The position numbers were made by a program, and so were the translations under genes. DNA of 64,000 bases from Pseudomonas sp. 5P_3.1_Bac2 (GTDB lineage Bacteria; Pseudomonadota; Gammaproteobacteria; Pseudomonadales; Pseudomonadaceae). Shown here piece by piece: positions 17,659 through 26,310 of this stretch (position 1 is the first letter of the stretch; every line of letters begins with the position of its first letter). Location of the stretch: NCBI RefSeq assembly GCF_025465995.1, contig NZ_JANLNY010000024.1:1-64000 (forward strand), read 5' to 3'. The notes below the pieces were generated by a model, which was not told the origin of the DNA, ran no database searches, and saw nothing but the letters and a program-made list of their open reading frames with translations.

Positions 17659-18375
17659 ATGGACAAGCAACAGCAGCCCCCAAGCCCCGCAGTGGAGAGC
17701 GCGGAACAAGCCTTGCAGCATATCGTTGAAGGTTTTAAGCGGTTTCGCCACGAGGTCTTCCCGCAGCAAGAAGAGCTGTTTAAAAAGCTCGCCCACCAGC
17801 AAACCCCACGGGCGATGTTTATCACCTGCGCCGACTCGCGCATCGTGCCTGAACTAATCACGCAAAGTGCGCCGGGCGATCTGTTCGTTACGCGCAACGT
17901 CGGCAACGTGGTGCCGCCCTATGGCCAAATGAACGGCGGCGTATCCACGGCCATCGAATACGCGGTGATGGCGCTCAAAGTGCAGCACATCATCATTTGC
18001 GGTCACTCTGACTGCGGTGCGATGAAAGCGGTGCTCAACCCGGTCGATTTGGAGCGCATGCCTACGGTTAAAGCCTGGCTGCGGCATGCCGAAGTCGCGC
18101 GCACGGTGGTCGCAGAAAACTGTGGCTGCACCGACCACAACACCCTTGGCATCCTCACCGAAGAGAACGTGGTGGCGCAGCTCGATCACTTGCGCACCCA
18201 CCCTTCGGTTGCGTCGAAAATCGCCAGCGGCCAGTTGTTTATTCACGGCTGGGTGTATGACATCGAGAGCAGCGCGATTAAGGCCTATGACGCCGAGCTC
18301 GGGCAGTTCCGCTCCCTCGATGAGGACGGCCCGCTGCCGCGTGCCACGCCCCGTTCGCGCTACCTGGCGGACTAG
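17659..18375 (+). CDS. Beta-class carbonic anhydrase
   Basis: A 238-residue cytosolic enzyme hydrating CO2 to bicarbonate. Zinc ligands are visible as CADSR (Cys, with catalytic Asp and Arg) and GHSDCGA (His, Cys). NVGNVVPP and GGVSTAIEYAVMAL are typical of the family. Its placement beside the aa3 oxidase genes matches the P. aeruginosa order, though the sulfate transporter gene I remember there is missing. The last 4 bp overlap the convergent gene. Confidence 0.93.
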   Translation: MDKQQQPPSPAVESAEQALQHIVEGFKRFRHEVFPQQEELFKKLAHQQTPRAMFITCADSRIVPELITQSAPGDLFVTRNVGNVVPPYGQMNGGVSTAIEYAVMALKVQHIIICGHSDCGAMKAVLNPVDLERMPTVKAWLRHAEVARTVVAENCGCTDHNTLGILTEENVVAQLDHLRTHPSVASKIASGQLFIHGWVYDIESSAIKAYDAELGQFRSLDEDGPLPRATPRSRYLAD

Positions 18376-19028
18376 TCCTGCGCGTCGTCTCTCTTGAGCT
18401 GGAGCTCCACGCCCAGCTCACTGGACAGGCACGGCCAGCGCTGCCAGGCCGCATGGGTTTTGCCATTGAGCAGATGTTGGCGGTACACCGCGACCGTCGG
18501 CTGGGCAAAACTCGCCGGGTTGAGCAAGTGCTCCAAGGTCTTTAGCACCGCATCATCCAATTGATTAGCGAATTCTTCGCCGATCAACTGATGCGCCACC
18601 AAGTTGGCCACGGTGGTGTCGAGGGGCAGCAGCGGCACGCCGAGAAAGCGGATATAGCGATCATTGATCTCTTCCACAATCCGGTGGGCGAAGTAGGCCT
18701 CATCGAGTAACGCCTCAAGCCCTTGAACGTCGGCCATGAACTGTGGCGGCGCGAGAAAAAACTGCTCAGCGACATGCAGCAGCGGTTTGATCTGCGCGTC
18801 AATTTGCGCTTCCAGCGCCACCTCATAGATGGCCTGCAACATCTCTGGAACACGGCCGATATAGCCATGGATAAACCCCAGCAAGGTGCCTTCGGCATCT
18901 TGCGCAGGCAGACGAATACTACGGTGCAAAGTGGCCAGTCGTGGGCGCAATTGCATCGCTAGCTGGGATGTTGCGATTTCGTAGCTTTGAGCCCGCGCAA
19001 TCACATCCTGCAGCGCATTGAGATTCAT
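18372..19028 (-). CDS. Conserved Pseudomonas protein upstream of coxB (unknown function)
   Basis: A 218-residue soluble, largely helical protein with no signal peptide, no membrane segment and no motif I recognise. A protein of similar size lies at the same place (between carbonic anhydrase and coxB) in P. aeruginosa, as I recall. The start at 19028 (MNLNALQDVIARAQSY) is preferred over 19073 because the extra residues look non-native. It is convergent with the carbonic anhydrase gene and divergent from coxB. Function unknown. Confidence 0.7.
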   Translation of the reverse strand: MNLNALQDVIARAQSYEIATSQLAMQLRPRLATLHRSIRLPAQDAEGTLLGFIHGYIGRVPEMLQAIYEVALEAQIDAQIKPLLHVAEQFFLAPPQFMADVQGLEALLDEAYFAHRIVEEINDRYIRFLGVPLLPLDTTVANLVAHQLIGEEFANQLDDAVLKTLEHLLNPASFAQPTVAVYRQHLLNGKTHAAWQRWPCLSSELGVELQLKRDDAQD

Positions 19029-19378
19029 AGCCGAGGACCTACTGCCAGCGATGCGAAAAGGTCTGAGCCCCATGCTAAGACAAATTCTGCATATTCTTGA
19101 TGAGCTTATAGTTGACCGTTATATCAAACTTTCGTCCTAGCACTCCAGCCCCCGTTACGTGCGGGATGTAGGGTTTTTTTAAACTAGCGCACCATTTTTG
19201 CTCACGTAATTGCCAGTTGTCGGGCCATGTCTATACTCGATTGCGAAAGGCAGTACCTGAGAACTCCGAATCAGCTCTGGCAAGCGCGGTTTTCACCTGC
19301 ATTGATTGCCTGTAATTAGGTGATAAATGCCACTGTCAGGTTCGGCGGGATAACAAGAACAATTAAGGGGAACCCGCA
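19029..19378. other. Divergent promoter region of coxB and the conserved unknown gene
   Basis: 350 bp, A+T-richer than its surroundings, with a TTGACC at about 19112 and a poly-T near 19173. I cannot assign a defined promoter. A G-rich ribosome site (AAGGGG) precedes the coxB ATG. No RNA gene is recognised. Confidence 0.4.
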
Positions 19379-20503
19379 ATGATGCGACATCCACGTGTAT
19401 GGATGGGCCTCCTGCTGTGGTTGGTATTCAGCTCGGCGCATGCCAGCTGGGGCGTCAACATGGCGCCAGGTGCCACCGAGGTCAGCCGCTCCGTCTTTGA
19501 TTTACACATGACCATCTTCTGGATCTGTGTGGTGATCGGCGTCATCGTGTTTGGCGCGATGTTCTGGTCGATGCTGGTCCACCGCCGTTCCACTGGCCAA
19601 GAACCAGCGCACTTCCACGAGAGCACCACGGTCGAGTTGCTATGGACCATCGTGCCCTTGCTGATTCTGGTGGTGATGGCGATTCCGGCGACAAAAACCC
19701 TGATCGATATCTACGACACCAGCGAGTCGGAAGTGGATATCCAGATCACCGGTTATCAGTGGAAGTGGCACTACAAGTACCTGGGCCAAGATGTGGAGTT
19801 CTTCAGCAACCTGGCCACTCCGAAAGAGCAAATCAGCAACCAGGCCACTAAAGGCGAACACTACCTGTTGGAAGTGGACGAGCCCTTGGTGATACCTGTG
19901 GGCAGCAAAGTGCGCTTTCTGATCACCGCCGCCGATGTGATCCACTCCTGGTGGGTGCCGGCTTTTGCGGTGAAGAAGGATGCCATCCCCGGCTTTATCA
20001 ACGAGGCCTGGACCAAGGTCGAGCAACCCGGCATCTACCGTGGCCAGTGCACCGAGCTGTGCGGCAAGGACCACGGTTTTATGCCGGTGGTGGTCGAGGT
20101 GAAGTCCAAAGAGGACTACGCCAAATGGCTGGCCGAGCGTAAGCAAAAAGCCGCTGCCGAGAAGGAGCTGACCAGCAAAGTGTGGACGCTGGAAGAGCTT
20201 ATGGCGCGCGGTGAAAAGGCCTACAACAGCAACTGTGTGGCCTGCCACCAAGCCGGCGGTGAAGGCATGCCGCCGATGTTCCCGGCGCTCAAAGGCTCGA
20301 AGATTGCCACCGGGCCGGTGGAGGATCACAAGCACATCGTGTTCTTCGGCAAGCCTGGCACCGCCATGGCCGCCTTCGGCAAGCAACTGTCGGAAGTCGA
20401 TCTCGCCGCGATCATCACCTACGAGCGCAATGCTTGGGGCAACGCCACCGGCGACATGGTCACGCCTAAAGACATCCTCGCGTTAAAACAGGCTCAGGAG
20501 TAA
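19379..20503 (+). CDS. coxB: Cytochrome c oxidase subunit II with C-terminal cytochrome c domain
   Basis: A 374-residue inner-membrane subunit of the aa3 (caa3-like) oxidase. After a signal peptide and two transmembrane helices (about 40-65 and 83-105) comes the CuA cupredoxin domain with H189 (VIHSWW), C224, C228, H232 and M235. A C-terminal class I cytochrome c domain adds a haem site C286-V-A-C-H. It receives electrons from soluble cytochromes c such as c4/c5 encoded later in the window. It heads the coxB-coxA-ctaG-coxC operon; coxA starts 4 bp after it. Confidence 0.96.
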   Translation: MMRHPRVWMGLLLWLVFSSAHASWGVNMAPGATEVSRSVFDLHMTIFWICVVIGVIVFGAMFWSMLVHRRSTGQEPAHFHESTTVELLWTIVPLLILVVMAIPATKTLIDIYDTSESEVDIQITGYQWKWHYKYLGQDVEFFSNLATPKEQISNQATKGEHYLLEVDEPLVIPVGSKVRFLITAADVIHSWWVPAFAVKKDAIPGFINEAWTKVEQPGIYRGQCTELCGKDHGFMPVVVEVKSKEDYAKWLAERKQKAAAEKELTSKVWTLEELMARGEKAYNSNCVACHQAGGEGMPPMFPALKGSKIATGPVEDHKHIVFFGKPGTAMAAFGKQLSEVDLAAIITYERNAWGNATGDMVTPKDILALKQAQE

Positions 20504-20507
20504 GGAC

Positions 20508-22097
20508 ATGAGTGCAGTGATTGGCCAAGGTCATGCCGAACATGACCACCACCACGGCCCAGCCAAAGGTCTGATGCGCTGGGTATTAACCACTAACCAC
20601 AAAGATATTGGTTCGCTCTACCTGTGGTTCAGCTTCTGCATGTTCTTGACCGGTGGCTGCATGGCCATGGTGATTCGCGCCGAGTTGTTCCAGCCCGGCT
20701 TGCAGATCGTTGAGCCGGCGTTCTTCAACCAGATGACGACCATGCATGGCCTGATCATGGTCTTCGGTGCGGTGATGCCGGCCTTCGTTGGCCTGGCCAA
20801 CTGGATGATTCCGCTGATGATCGGCGCGCCGGACATGGCCCTGCCACGGATGAACAACTTCAGCTTCTGGCTGCTCCCAGCCGCCTTTGGCCTGTTGCTC
20901 AGCACCTTGTTTATGGAAGGCGGCGGGCCCAATTTCGGGTGGACCTTCTACGCGCCGCTGTCCACCACCTTCGCGCCGCAGTCGGTGACCTTCTTTATCT
21001 TCGCCATTCACCTGATGGGCATCAGCTCGATCATGGGCGCGATCAACGTGGTCGCCACCATTCTCAATCTGCGAGCCCCTGGCATGACGTTGATGAAGAT
21101 GCCGCTGTTCGTCTGGACCTGGCTGATCACCGCCTTCTTGCTGATCGCGGTGATGCCGGTACTGGCTGGCTGCGTCACCATGATGCTGATGGATATCCAC
21201 TTCGGCACCAGCTTCTTCAGTGCCGCTGGCGGTGGTGATCCGGTGTTGTTCCAGCACGTGTTCTGGTTCTTCGGCCACCCCGAGGTGTACATCATGATCC
21301 TGCCGGCGTTCGGCGCGGTCAGTGCGATTATCCCGACCTTCGCCCGCAAGCCGTTGTTCGGTTATACCTCGATGGTTTACGCCACGGCGGCGATTGCCTT
21401 CCTGTCGTTTATCGTCTGGGCCCACCACATGTTTGTGGTCGGTATTCCGCTGACGGGTGAACTGTTCTTTATGTACGCCACCATGCTGATTGCGGTGCCC
21501 ACCGGGGTGAAGGTGTTCAACTGGGCCAGCACGATGTGGCGCGGCTCGATGACCTTCGAGACACCGATGCTGTTCTCCGTGGCCTTCGTGATTCTGTTCA
21601 CCATTGGCGGTTTCTCCGGGTTGATGCTGGCCATCGCCCCGGCCGACTTCCAGTACCACGACACTTACTTTGTGGTGGCGCACTTCCACTATGTGCTGGT
21701 GCCTGGGGCGATCTTTGGCATCTTCGCCTCGGCCTACTACTGGCTGCCGAAATGGACCGGCCACATGTATGACGAGACCCTCGGCAAGCTGCATTTCTGG
21801 ATGAGTTTTATCGGCATGAACCTGGCGTTCTTCCCCATGCATTTCGTGGGGCTGGCTGGCATGCCGCGGCGGATTCCGGACTACAACCTGATGTTCGCCA
21901 ACTTCAACATGGTCTCCTCGATTGGTGCCTTTATGTTCGGCGCCACCCAGCTGCTGTTCCTGTTTATCGTCATCAAGTGCATCCGTGGCGGCAAACCGGC
22001 CGCGGCCAAACCCTGGGATGGCGCGGAAGGTCTGGAGTGGACGGTGCCGTCGCCCGCGCCTTACCACACCTTCAGCACGCCACCTGAAGTGAAGTAG
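20508..22097 (+). CDS. coxA: Cytochrome c oxidase subunit I (aa3 type)
   Basis: A 529-residue polytopic haem-copper oxidase subunit. Twelve helices are expected. Haem and copper ligands are visible: MTTMHGLIMVFG (low-spin haem a His), WFFGHPEVYIMILPAFG (CuB His and cross-linked Tyr), IVWAHHMFVVG (two CuB His) and VVAHFHYVLV (haem a3 and haem a His). The EVYI Tyr and DYHDTYFVVAHFH-like region mark it as an A-family oxidase. It reduces O2 to water and pumps protons. Confidence 0.97.
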   Translation: MSAVIGQGHAEHDHHHGPAKGLMRWVLTTNHKDIGSLYLWFSFCMFLTGGCMAMVIRAELFQPGLQIVEPAFFNQMTTMHGLIMVFGAVMPAFVGLANWMIPLMIGAPDMALPRMNNFSFWLLPAAFGLLLSTLFMEGGGPNFGWTFYAPLSTTFAPQSVTFFIFAIHLMGISSIMGAINVVATILNLRAPGMTLMKMPLFVWTWLITAFLLIAVMPVLAGCVTMMLMDIHFGTSFFSAAGGGDPVLFQHVFWFFGHPEVYIMILPAFGAVSAIIPTFARKPLFGYTSMVYATAAIAFLSFIVWAHHMFVVGIPLTGELFFMYATMLIAVPTGVKVFNWASTMWRGSMTFETPMLFSVAFVILFTIGGFSGLMLAIAPADFQYHDTYFVVAHFHYVLVPGAIFGIFASAYYWLPKWTGHMYDETLGKLHFWMSFIGMNLAFFPMHFVGLAGMPRRIPDYNLMFANFNMVSSIGAFMFGATQLLFLFIVIKCIRGGKPAAAKPWDGAEGLEWTVPSPAPYHTFSTPPEVK

Positions 22098-22106
22098 GTC
22101 AGAGCC

Positions 22107-22688
22107 ATGAATGCTGCCTTGGCGACTCGCCGCCTGATCATCCGTCTGATACTGGTGGTGGTGGCGATGTTCGCCTTCGGTTTTGCCCTGGTGCCCCTGT
22201 ATGACGTGATGTGCCAGGCCTTTGGCATCAACGGTAAAACTGCCGGGGCCTATCAGGCGCAGCAGCAAACTGTGGATACGTCACGCCAGGTGCGGGTGCA
22301 GTTTCTCGCCACCAACTCGGTCGAGATGGTCTGGCAGTTCGCGCCCCAGGCTGACGAAATCGTGGTGCATCCCGGGCAAACCACGCAGATGTTGTTCGTG
22401 GCCCACAACCCCACCGACCAACCCATGACGGCCCAGGCCATACCCAGCGTGGCGCCGGCTGAGGCGGCGGCTTACTTCCATAAAACCGAATGCTTTTGCT
22501 TTACCCAACAGGTGCTGCAACCCGGCGAGCGTATTGAGATGCCGGTGCGTTTTATTGTTGATCGCGACCTGCCGGCAGATGTTCACCATCTGACCCTGGC
22601 CTACACCTTGTTTGATATCACCGCGCGCAAACCGCCGGTGGCACAAGCGAGCCTCACCCCGGCGGCTGCAACCCGGACGGCTCCATAA
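22107..22688 (+). CDS. ctaG: Cytochrome c oxidase assembly protein CtaG/Cox11
   Basis: A 193-residue membrane-anchored periplasmic copper chaperone that delivers copper to CuB of subunit I. One N-terminal helix (about 12-34) is followed by VPLYDVMCQAFGINGKT and, near residues 127-134, the copper motif TECFCFTQQ (CxC). It lies between coxA and coxC, as in P. aeruginosa, with a clear ribosome site for the next gene after its stop. Confidence 0.93.
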   Translation: MNAALATRRLIIRLILVVVAMFAFGFALVPLYDVMCQAFGINGKTAGAYQAQQQTVDTSRQVRVQFLATNSVEMVWQFAPQADEIVVHPGQTTQMLFVAHNPTDQPMTAQAIPSVAPAEAAAYFHKTECFCFTQQVLQPGERIEMPVRFIVDRDLPADVHHLTLAYTLFDITARKPPVAQASLTPAAATRTAP

Positions 22689-22699
22689 GGAGAACAATA

Positions 22700-23617
22700 A
22701 TGAGTCAGCAACACAGCTCTGACGTAAATGCTGCCGAGCACGCCAACTACTACGTCCCGGCACAAAGTAAGTGGCCGATCATTGCCACTTTCGGCCTGCT
22801 GATCACGGTGTTTGGCGTGGGCACTTGGTTTAACGACCTCAAGGCCAACCACGAGCAGTCCCACGGTCCGCTGATCTTCTTTATCGGCGCATTATTTCTC
22901 GCCTATATGCTATTTGGCTGGTTCGGCAACGTGATCAAAGAGAGCCGTGGCGGCCTCTACAGTGCGCAGATGGACCGCTCGTTTCGCTGGGGCATGAGCT
23001 GGTTTATTTTCTCCGAAGTGATGTTCTTCGCGGCCTTCTTCGGCGTGTTGTTTTATGTGCGCACCTGGGCTGGGCCGTGGCTCGGCGGCGAGGGCGACAA
23101 GGGCGTGGCGCATATGCTGTGGCCGAGTTTTGAATACAGTTGGCCGCTGCTGAATAGCCCCGATCCTAAGCTCTATCCGGCGCCCAAAGGCGTGATCAGC
23201 CCGTGGGGCTTGCCGCTGCTCAATACCATCTTGCTGGTTAGCTCCAGCTTTACCCTGACCTTCGCCCACCATGCGCTGCGCAAAAATCAGCGTAAGCCAC
23301 TGACCCTGTGGCTGGCCCTGACGGTGATTCTGGGCATCGCCTTTCTGGGCTTCCAGGTCGAGGAATATATCCACGCCTACCAGGAGTTGGGCCTGACCTT
23401 AGGTTCGGGGATCTACGGCGCCACCTTCTTTATGCTCACCGGCTTTCACGGCGCCCACGTGACCCTCGGCGCGTTGATGCTGAGCATCATGCTGATCCGC
23501 ATCATCCGTGGTCACTTCAGCCCCGAGCAGCACTTCGGTTTTGAAGCCGCGGCTTGGTATTGGCACTTTGTCGATGTGGTGTGGATCGGCTTGTTTGTCT
23601 TTGTCTATGTGCTGTAA
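22700..23617 (+). CDS. coxC: Cytochrome c oxidase subunit III
   Basis: A 305-residue polytopic membrane subunit with seven predicted helices; RWGMSWFIFSEVMFFAAFFG carries the conserved Glu of subunit III, and FYMLTG-like and GFHGAHVTLG segments follow. It stabilises subunit I and proton uptake. AAGGAGA precedes ATG 22700. A perfect 9-bp inverted repeat after the stop probably ends the operon. Confidence 0.95.
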   Translation: MSQQHSSDVNAAEHANYYVPAQSKWPIIATFGLLITVFGVGTWFNDLKANHEQSHGPLIFFIGALFLAYMLFGWFGNVIKESRGGLYSAQMDRSFRWGMSWFIFSEVMFFAAFFGVLFYVRTWAGPWLGGEGDKGVAHMLWPSFEYSWPLLNSPDPKLYPAPKGVISPWGLPLLNTILLVSSSFTLTFAHHALRKNQRKPLTLWLALTVILGIAFLGFQVEEYIHAYQELGLTLGSGIYGATFFMLTGFHGAHVTLGALMLSIMLIRIIRGHFSPEQHFGFEAAAWYWHFVDVVWIGLFVFVYVL

Positions 23618-23626
23618 GGCACTGCG

Positions 23627-23650
23627 CTAAGCCGCGTGATAGCGGCTTAG
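23627..23650. terminator. Hairpin between convergent coxC and twin-TM gene
   Basis: Perfect inverted repeat CTAAGCCGC / GCGGCTTAG with a 6-base loop, placed 10 bp after the coxC stop and 12 bp after the end of the convergent small gene. There is no T-run, so strength is uncertain; position suggests a two-way transcript end. Confidence 0.55.
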
Positions 23651-23661
23651 CAGCGGTAGCT

Positions 23662-23865
23662 CTACCAGGTGACATGGCTGACCAGTTGGCCGCTGAAAAA
23701 GCCCCAAGTGATCAGCCCAAGCGTGATGGCGGTCAAGCTGACGCGCAGGGTTAAGGCATTGACCAGCCGTGAGCTGCGGCCTTGATCTTTGACCAGAAAC
23801 AGCAGACCGCTGAACAGGCTGATCAGGGTAGCCAGTAGTAACAGGACAATCGCGGCTTTGAGCAT
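23662..23865 (-). CDS. Twin-transmembrane protein, DUF2909 family
   Basis: A 67-residue protein with two hydrophobic helices (about 3-23 and 40-60) around a short basic loop, MLKAAIVLLLLATLISLFSG at the start. It matches the small DUF2909 membrane protein found inside cox clusters of Pseudomonas. ATG 23865 has AGGAG seven bases upstream; the long frame reaching 24318 is only antisense to SURF1. It is the one minus-strand gene within the plus-strand oxidase block. Role unknown, presumably oxidase assembly or stability. Confidence 0.82.
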   Translation of the reverse strand: MLKAAIVLLLLATLISLFSGLLFLVKDQGRSSRLVNALTLRVSLTAITLGLITWGFFSGQLVSHVTW

Positions 23866-23946
23866 GCGTGACTCCTGAACAAGGGACGGGGGATGGCAGA
23901 TGCGCTGCAGTATAGTCAGCTGGGCCAATTCAGCAGGAGCGTGGCA

Positions 23947-24678
23947 GTGAGCGCCTTTCGCCCGGGCGTGCTGCCCAGCGTGATCGTGTTGCTGTTGCTG
24001 CCGTGCCTGATCGGCCTGGGCTTCTGGCAGCTGGCCCGGGCTGAAGAAAAACGTCAGTTGCTGGCGCTTTACCAATCCCGCCAACTCGCCGCGCCCATCG
24101 CGCTGAGCCAACTGGAGCAACTGGCCGACCCCGCTTACCGGCGCGTACAGCTGCAAGGTCATTTCGATGAACAGCACAGCCTGTTGCTGGATAACCGCAT
24201 GCGTGATGGCCGCGCCGGGGTGGAAGTACTGCAGCCGTTTTACGACCAACCCAGCGGCCTGTGGCTGCTGGTCAATCGTGGCTGGCAAGCCTGGCCGGAT
24301 CGGCGTGTGCCGCCGCACTTCACTACCCCGAGCGGGCCGCTACAGCTCAGTGCCTGGGTCTATGTGGCGTTGTCTGGGGGGCTGCATCTGGGGGCCGCCA
24401 ACAGCGCCCAAGGCTGGCCACGCCTGGTCAGCGAGGTACAGGCCAAGGCGCTCTGGCAGCAACTGGGGCGCGGCGGCTTTAGTCATGAAATCCGCCTAGA
24501 ACCCGGCCCGGCTGCGCTGCGCACCGACTGGCCAGTGGTCGCCATGGGCGTGGAAAAACACCAAGGCTATGCCGTGCAGTGGTTCGCCATGGCCGCTGCA
24601 TTGTTCGCATTGTTTATCTATTTCGGTCTACATAACGCGCGGGAGACTCGCCATGCCACCAGCCATCGCCCTGCCTAA
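23947..24678 (+). CDS. SURF1-family oxidase assembly protein
   Basis: A 243-residue membrane protein with one helix at each end and a periplasmic middle domain, the SURF1 layout. The motifs LIGLGFWQLARAEEKRQLL, LLLDNRMRDGRAGVEVLQPF, LLVNRGWQ and YAVQWFAMAAALFALF are typical. It helps insert haem a into subunit I. GTG 23947 with AGGAG seven bases upstream fits the family start (SAFRPG); an ATG at 23893 would add an unlikely leader. Its end overlaps the next gene by 26 bp. Confidence 0.88.
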   Translation: MSAFRPGVLPSVIVLLLLPCLIGLGFWQLARAEEKRQLLALYQSRQLAAPIALSQLEQLADPAYRRVQLQGHFDEQHSLLLDNRMRDGRAGVEVLQPFYDQPSGLWLLVNRGWQAWPDRRVPPHFTTPSGPLQLSAWVYVALSGGLHLGAANSAQGWPRLVSEVQAKALWQQLGRGGFSHEIRLEPGPAALRTDWPVVAMGVEKHQGYAVQWFAMAAALFALFIYFGLHNARETRHATSHRPA

Positions 24679-25243
24679 CGTGACGCCTGCGCAAAAGCTG
24701 CGCGGCCGTGTGCAACTGCTGTTAATTCTGGCCGTGGTCATAGGCCCCATGTTGCTCGCAAGCGCCATGTACCACTGGCGTTTCTGGGTGCCAGAAGGGC
24801 GTAACTACCACGGCGAACTGATCGGTACCGGCCAGCGCTTGAGCGATTTAGGCGTGGACGCAGTGGCCGGCGGCGAGCCGCACTGGCAGCTGTTGGTCAC
24901 CGTGCCGCAAAACTGCGACGCCGCCTGCCACAAGTTGGTGTATATCGCCCGCCAAGTGCATATCGGCCTGAACCGCGACGCCAACCGTGCCAGCCACGCC
25001 CTGGCCAACGCGCAGCCATTGCCGCAGCAATATGCCGAGCAACTCAAGCGCGAATATCCCCAGCTGGCGCGTTATGCCTTAGAGCTTGAACGCTTCGAGA
25101 AAACCGCCGGCAAGGTCGATGGCGCGCAGCTGTGGATAGTCGATCCGCTGGGCAACTTGGTGCTGCGCTACGGCGCCGACAGCCAAGGTAAGGCGATCCT
25201 CGACGACCTGCGTCTGCTGCTCAAAGTCTCGCAAATTGGCTAA
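24653..25243 (+). CDS. Cytochrome oxidase cluster protein (thioredoxin-fold-like, unknown)
   Basis: A 196-residue protein with one N-terminal membrane helix (about 18-38) and a periplasmic domain containing a CDAACHK motif near residue 85, reminiscent of SCO/thioredoxin metal-binding CxxxC sites. It overlaps SURF1 and is followed by ctaA 16 bp later, so it is surely in the oxidase assembly operon. A counterpart at the same position exists in P. aeruginosa, annotated hypothetical as I recall. A role in copper or haem delivery is inference. Confidence 0.78.
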   Translation: MPPAIALPNVTPAQKLRGRVQLLLILAVVIGPMLLASAMYHWRFWVPEGRNYHGELIGTGQRLSDLGVDAVAGGEPHWQLLVTVPQNCDAACHKLVYIARQVHIGLNRDANRASHALANAQPLPQQYAEQLKREYPQLARYALELERFEKTAGKVDGAQLWIVDPLGNLVLRYGADSQGKAILDDLRLLLKVSQIG

Positions 25244-25259
25244 GCGCAAAGGAGAGAGC

Positions 25260-26297
25260 ATGACCAAGCCCGGTTTGACCTTAGCCTTGCTCGCCACCCT
25301 GTTGGCCGTCCTGGTGGTGGCCTTGGGCGCCTATACGCGGCTCAGCCATGCCGGCCTCGGTTGCCCGGACTGGCCGGGTTGCTATGGCTTTATCAGCGTG
25401 CCGATGAGTGAGCACAGTCAGAACCTCGCCGCCGCCCGTTTTCCGGATGCGCCGGTCGAGGTGGCCAAGGGCTGGTTCGAGATGATCCACCGCTACTTTG
25501 CCGGGGCTCTGGGCCTGCTGATTCTGGCCCTGGCGGTGCATGCGCTACGGCGCCGTAAACAGCCGGGACAACCACTCAAACTGCCGCTGTTGCTGTTGGC
25601 GTTGGTGGTGTTGCAAGCCGCCTTTGGCATGTGGACGGTGACCCTCAAACTGTGGCCGCAGGTGGTGACCGCGCACCTGCTTGGCGGCTTCGCCACCCTG
25701 GCTTTGTTGTTTCTCTTGAGCCTGCGCTTGGCCCACCTAACGCCGCTGGCCACGCCATTGCCAGCGGGTTTTCGCCAACTGGCGGGGCTCGCGCTGCTGC
25801 TGGTGATCGGGCAGATCACCCTAGGCGGCTGGGTCAGTTCCAACTATGCGGCGGTGGCCTGTGTGGATATGCCCACCTGCCACGGCCAGTGGTGGCCGCC
25901 GATGGACTTCGCCAATGGCTTTCACCTGAGCCAACACATCGGCCCCAATTATCTCGGCGGCCAGCTCGATAGCGAAGCGCGCACAGCGATTCACTTCAGC
26001 CATCGCTTAGGTGCCGGTGTGCTCAGTTCGGTTTTGCTGCTCCTGGCCTGGCGCCTTAAGCGCAGTGGTCAGGGCCGTTTGGCGTTATTGCTGGTGCTGG
26101 CGCTGGCGCTACAGGTGAGCCTAGGCATCAGTAACGTGCTGCTGCACTTGCCGCTGTTGGTGGCGGTCGCACACAACTTAGGCGGCGCAGGCTTGTTGCT
26201 GACGCTGCTGTTGGTCAACTACCGCGTGCACACGGCGCCGCGCGCGCTGCCAGCTGCGGTGCAGGCGCATAGCTCGCTGGCGAGCCCAGCACAATAA
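25260..26297 (+). CDS. ctaA: Haem A synthase (COX15/CtaA)
   Basis: A 345-residue membrane protein with eight helices. It oxidises the methyl group of haem O to give haem A. The loop GLGCPDWPGCYGF, the His-bearing EMIHRYFAG and TAHLLGGFATLAL, the second-half CVDMPTCHGQWWP and FSHRLGAG are the expected cofactor-binding segments. ATG 25260 with AAAGGAGAG upstream is preferred to TTG 25236. Confidence 0.94.
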   Translation: MTKPGLTLALLATLLAVLVVALGAYTRLSHAGLGCPDWPGCYGFISVPMSEHSQNLAAARFPDAPVEVAKGWFEMIHRYFAGALGLLILALAVHALRRRKQPGQPLKLPLLLLALVVLQAAFGMWTVTLKLWPQVVTAHLLGGFATLALLFLLSLRLAHLTPLATPLPAGFRQLAGLALLLVIGQITLGGWVSSNYAAVACVDMPTCHGQWWPPMDFANGFHLSQHIGPNYLGGQLDSEARTAIHFSHRLGAGVLSSVLLLLAWRLKRSGQGRLALLLVLALALQVSLGISNVLLHLPLLVAVAHNLGGAGLLLTLLLVNYRVHTAPRALPAAVQAHSSLASPAQ

Positions 26298-26310
26298 CAA
26301 GGAGAAACCC

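Noticed and set aside
20586..22268. 560-codon open frame on the minus strand opposite coxA
   Set aside because: It is a shadow of high-G+C codon usage: very His/Gln/Arg-rich, no domain, no ribosome site, and coxA on the other strand is certain.
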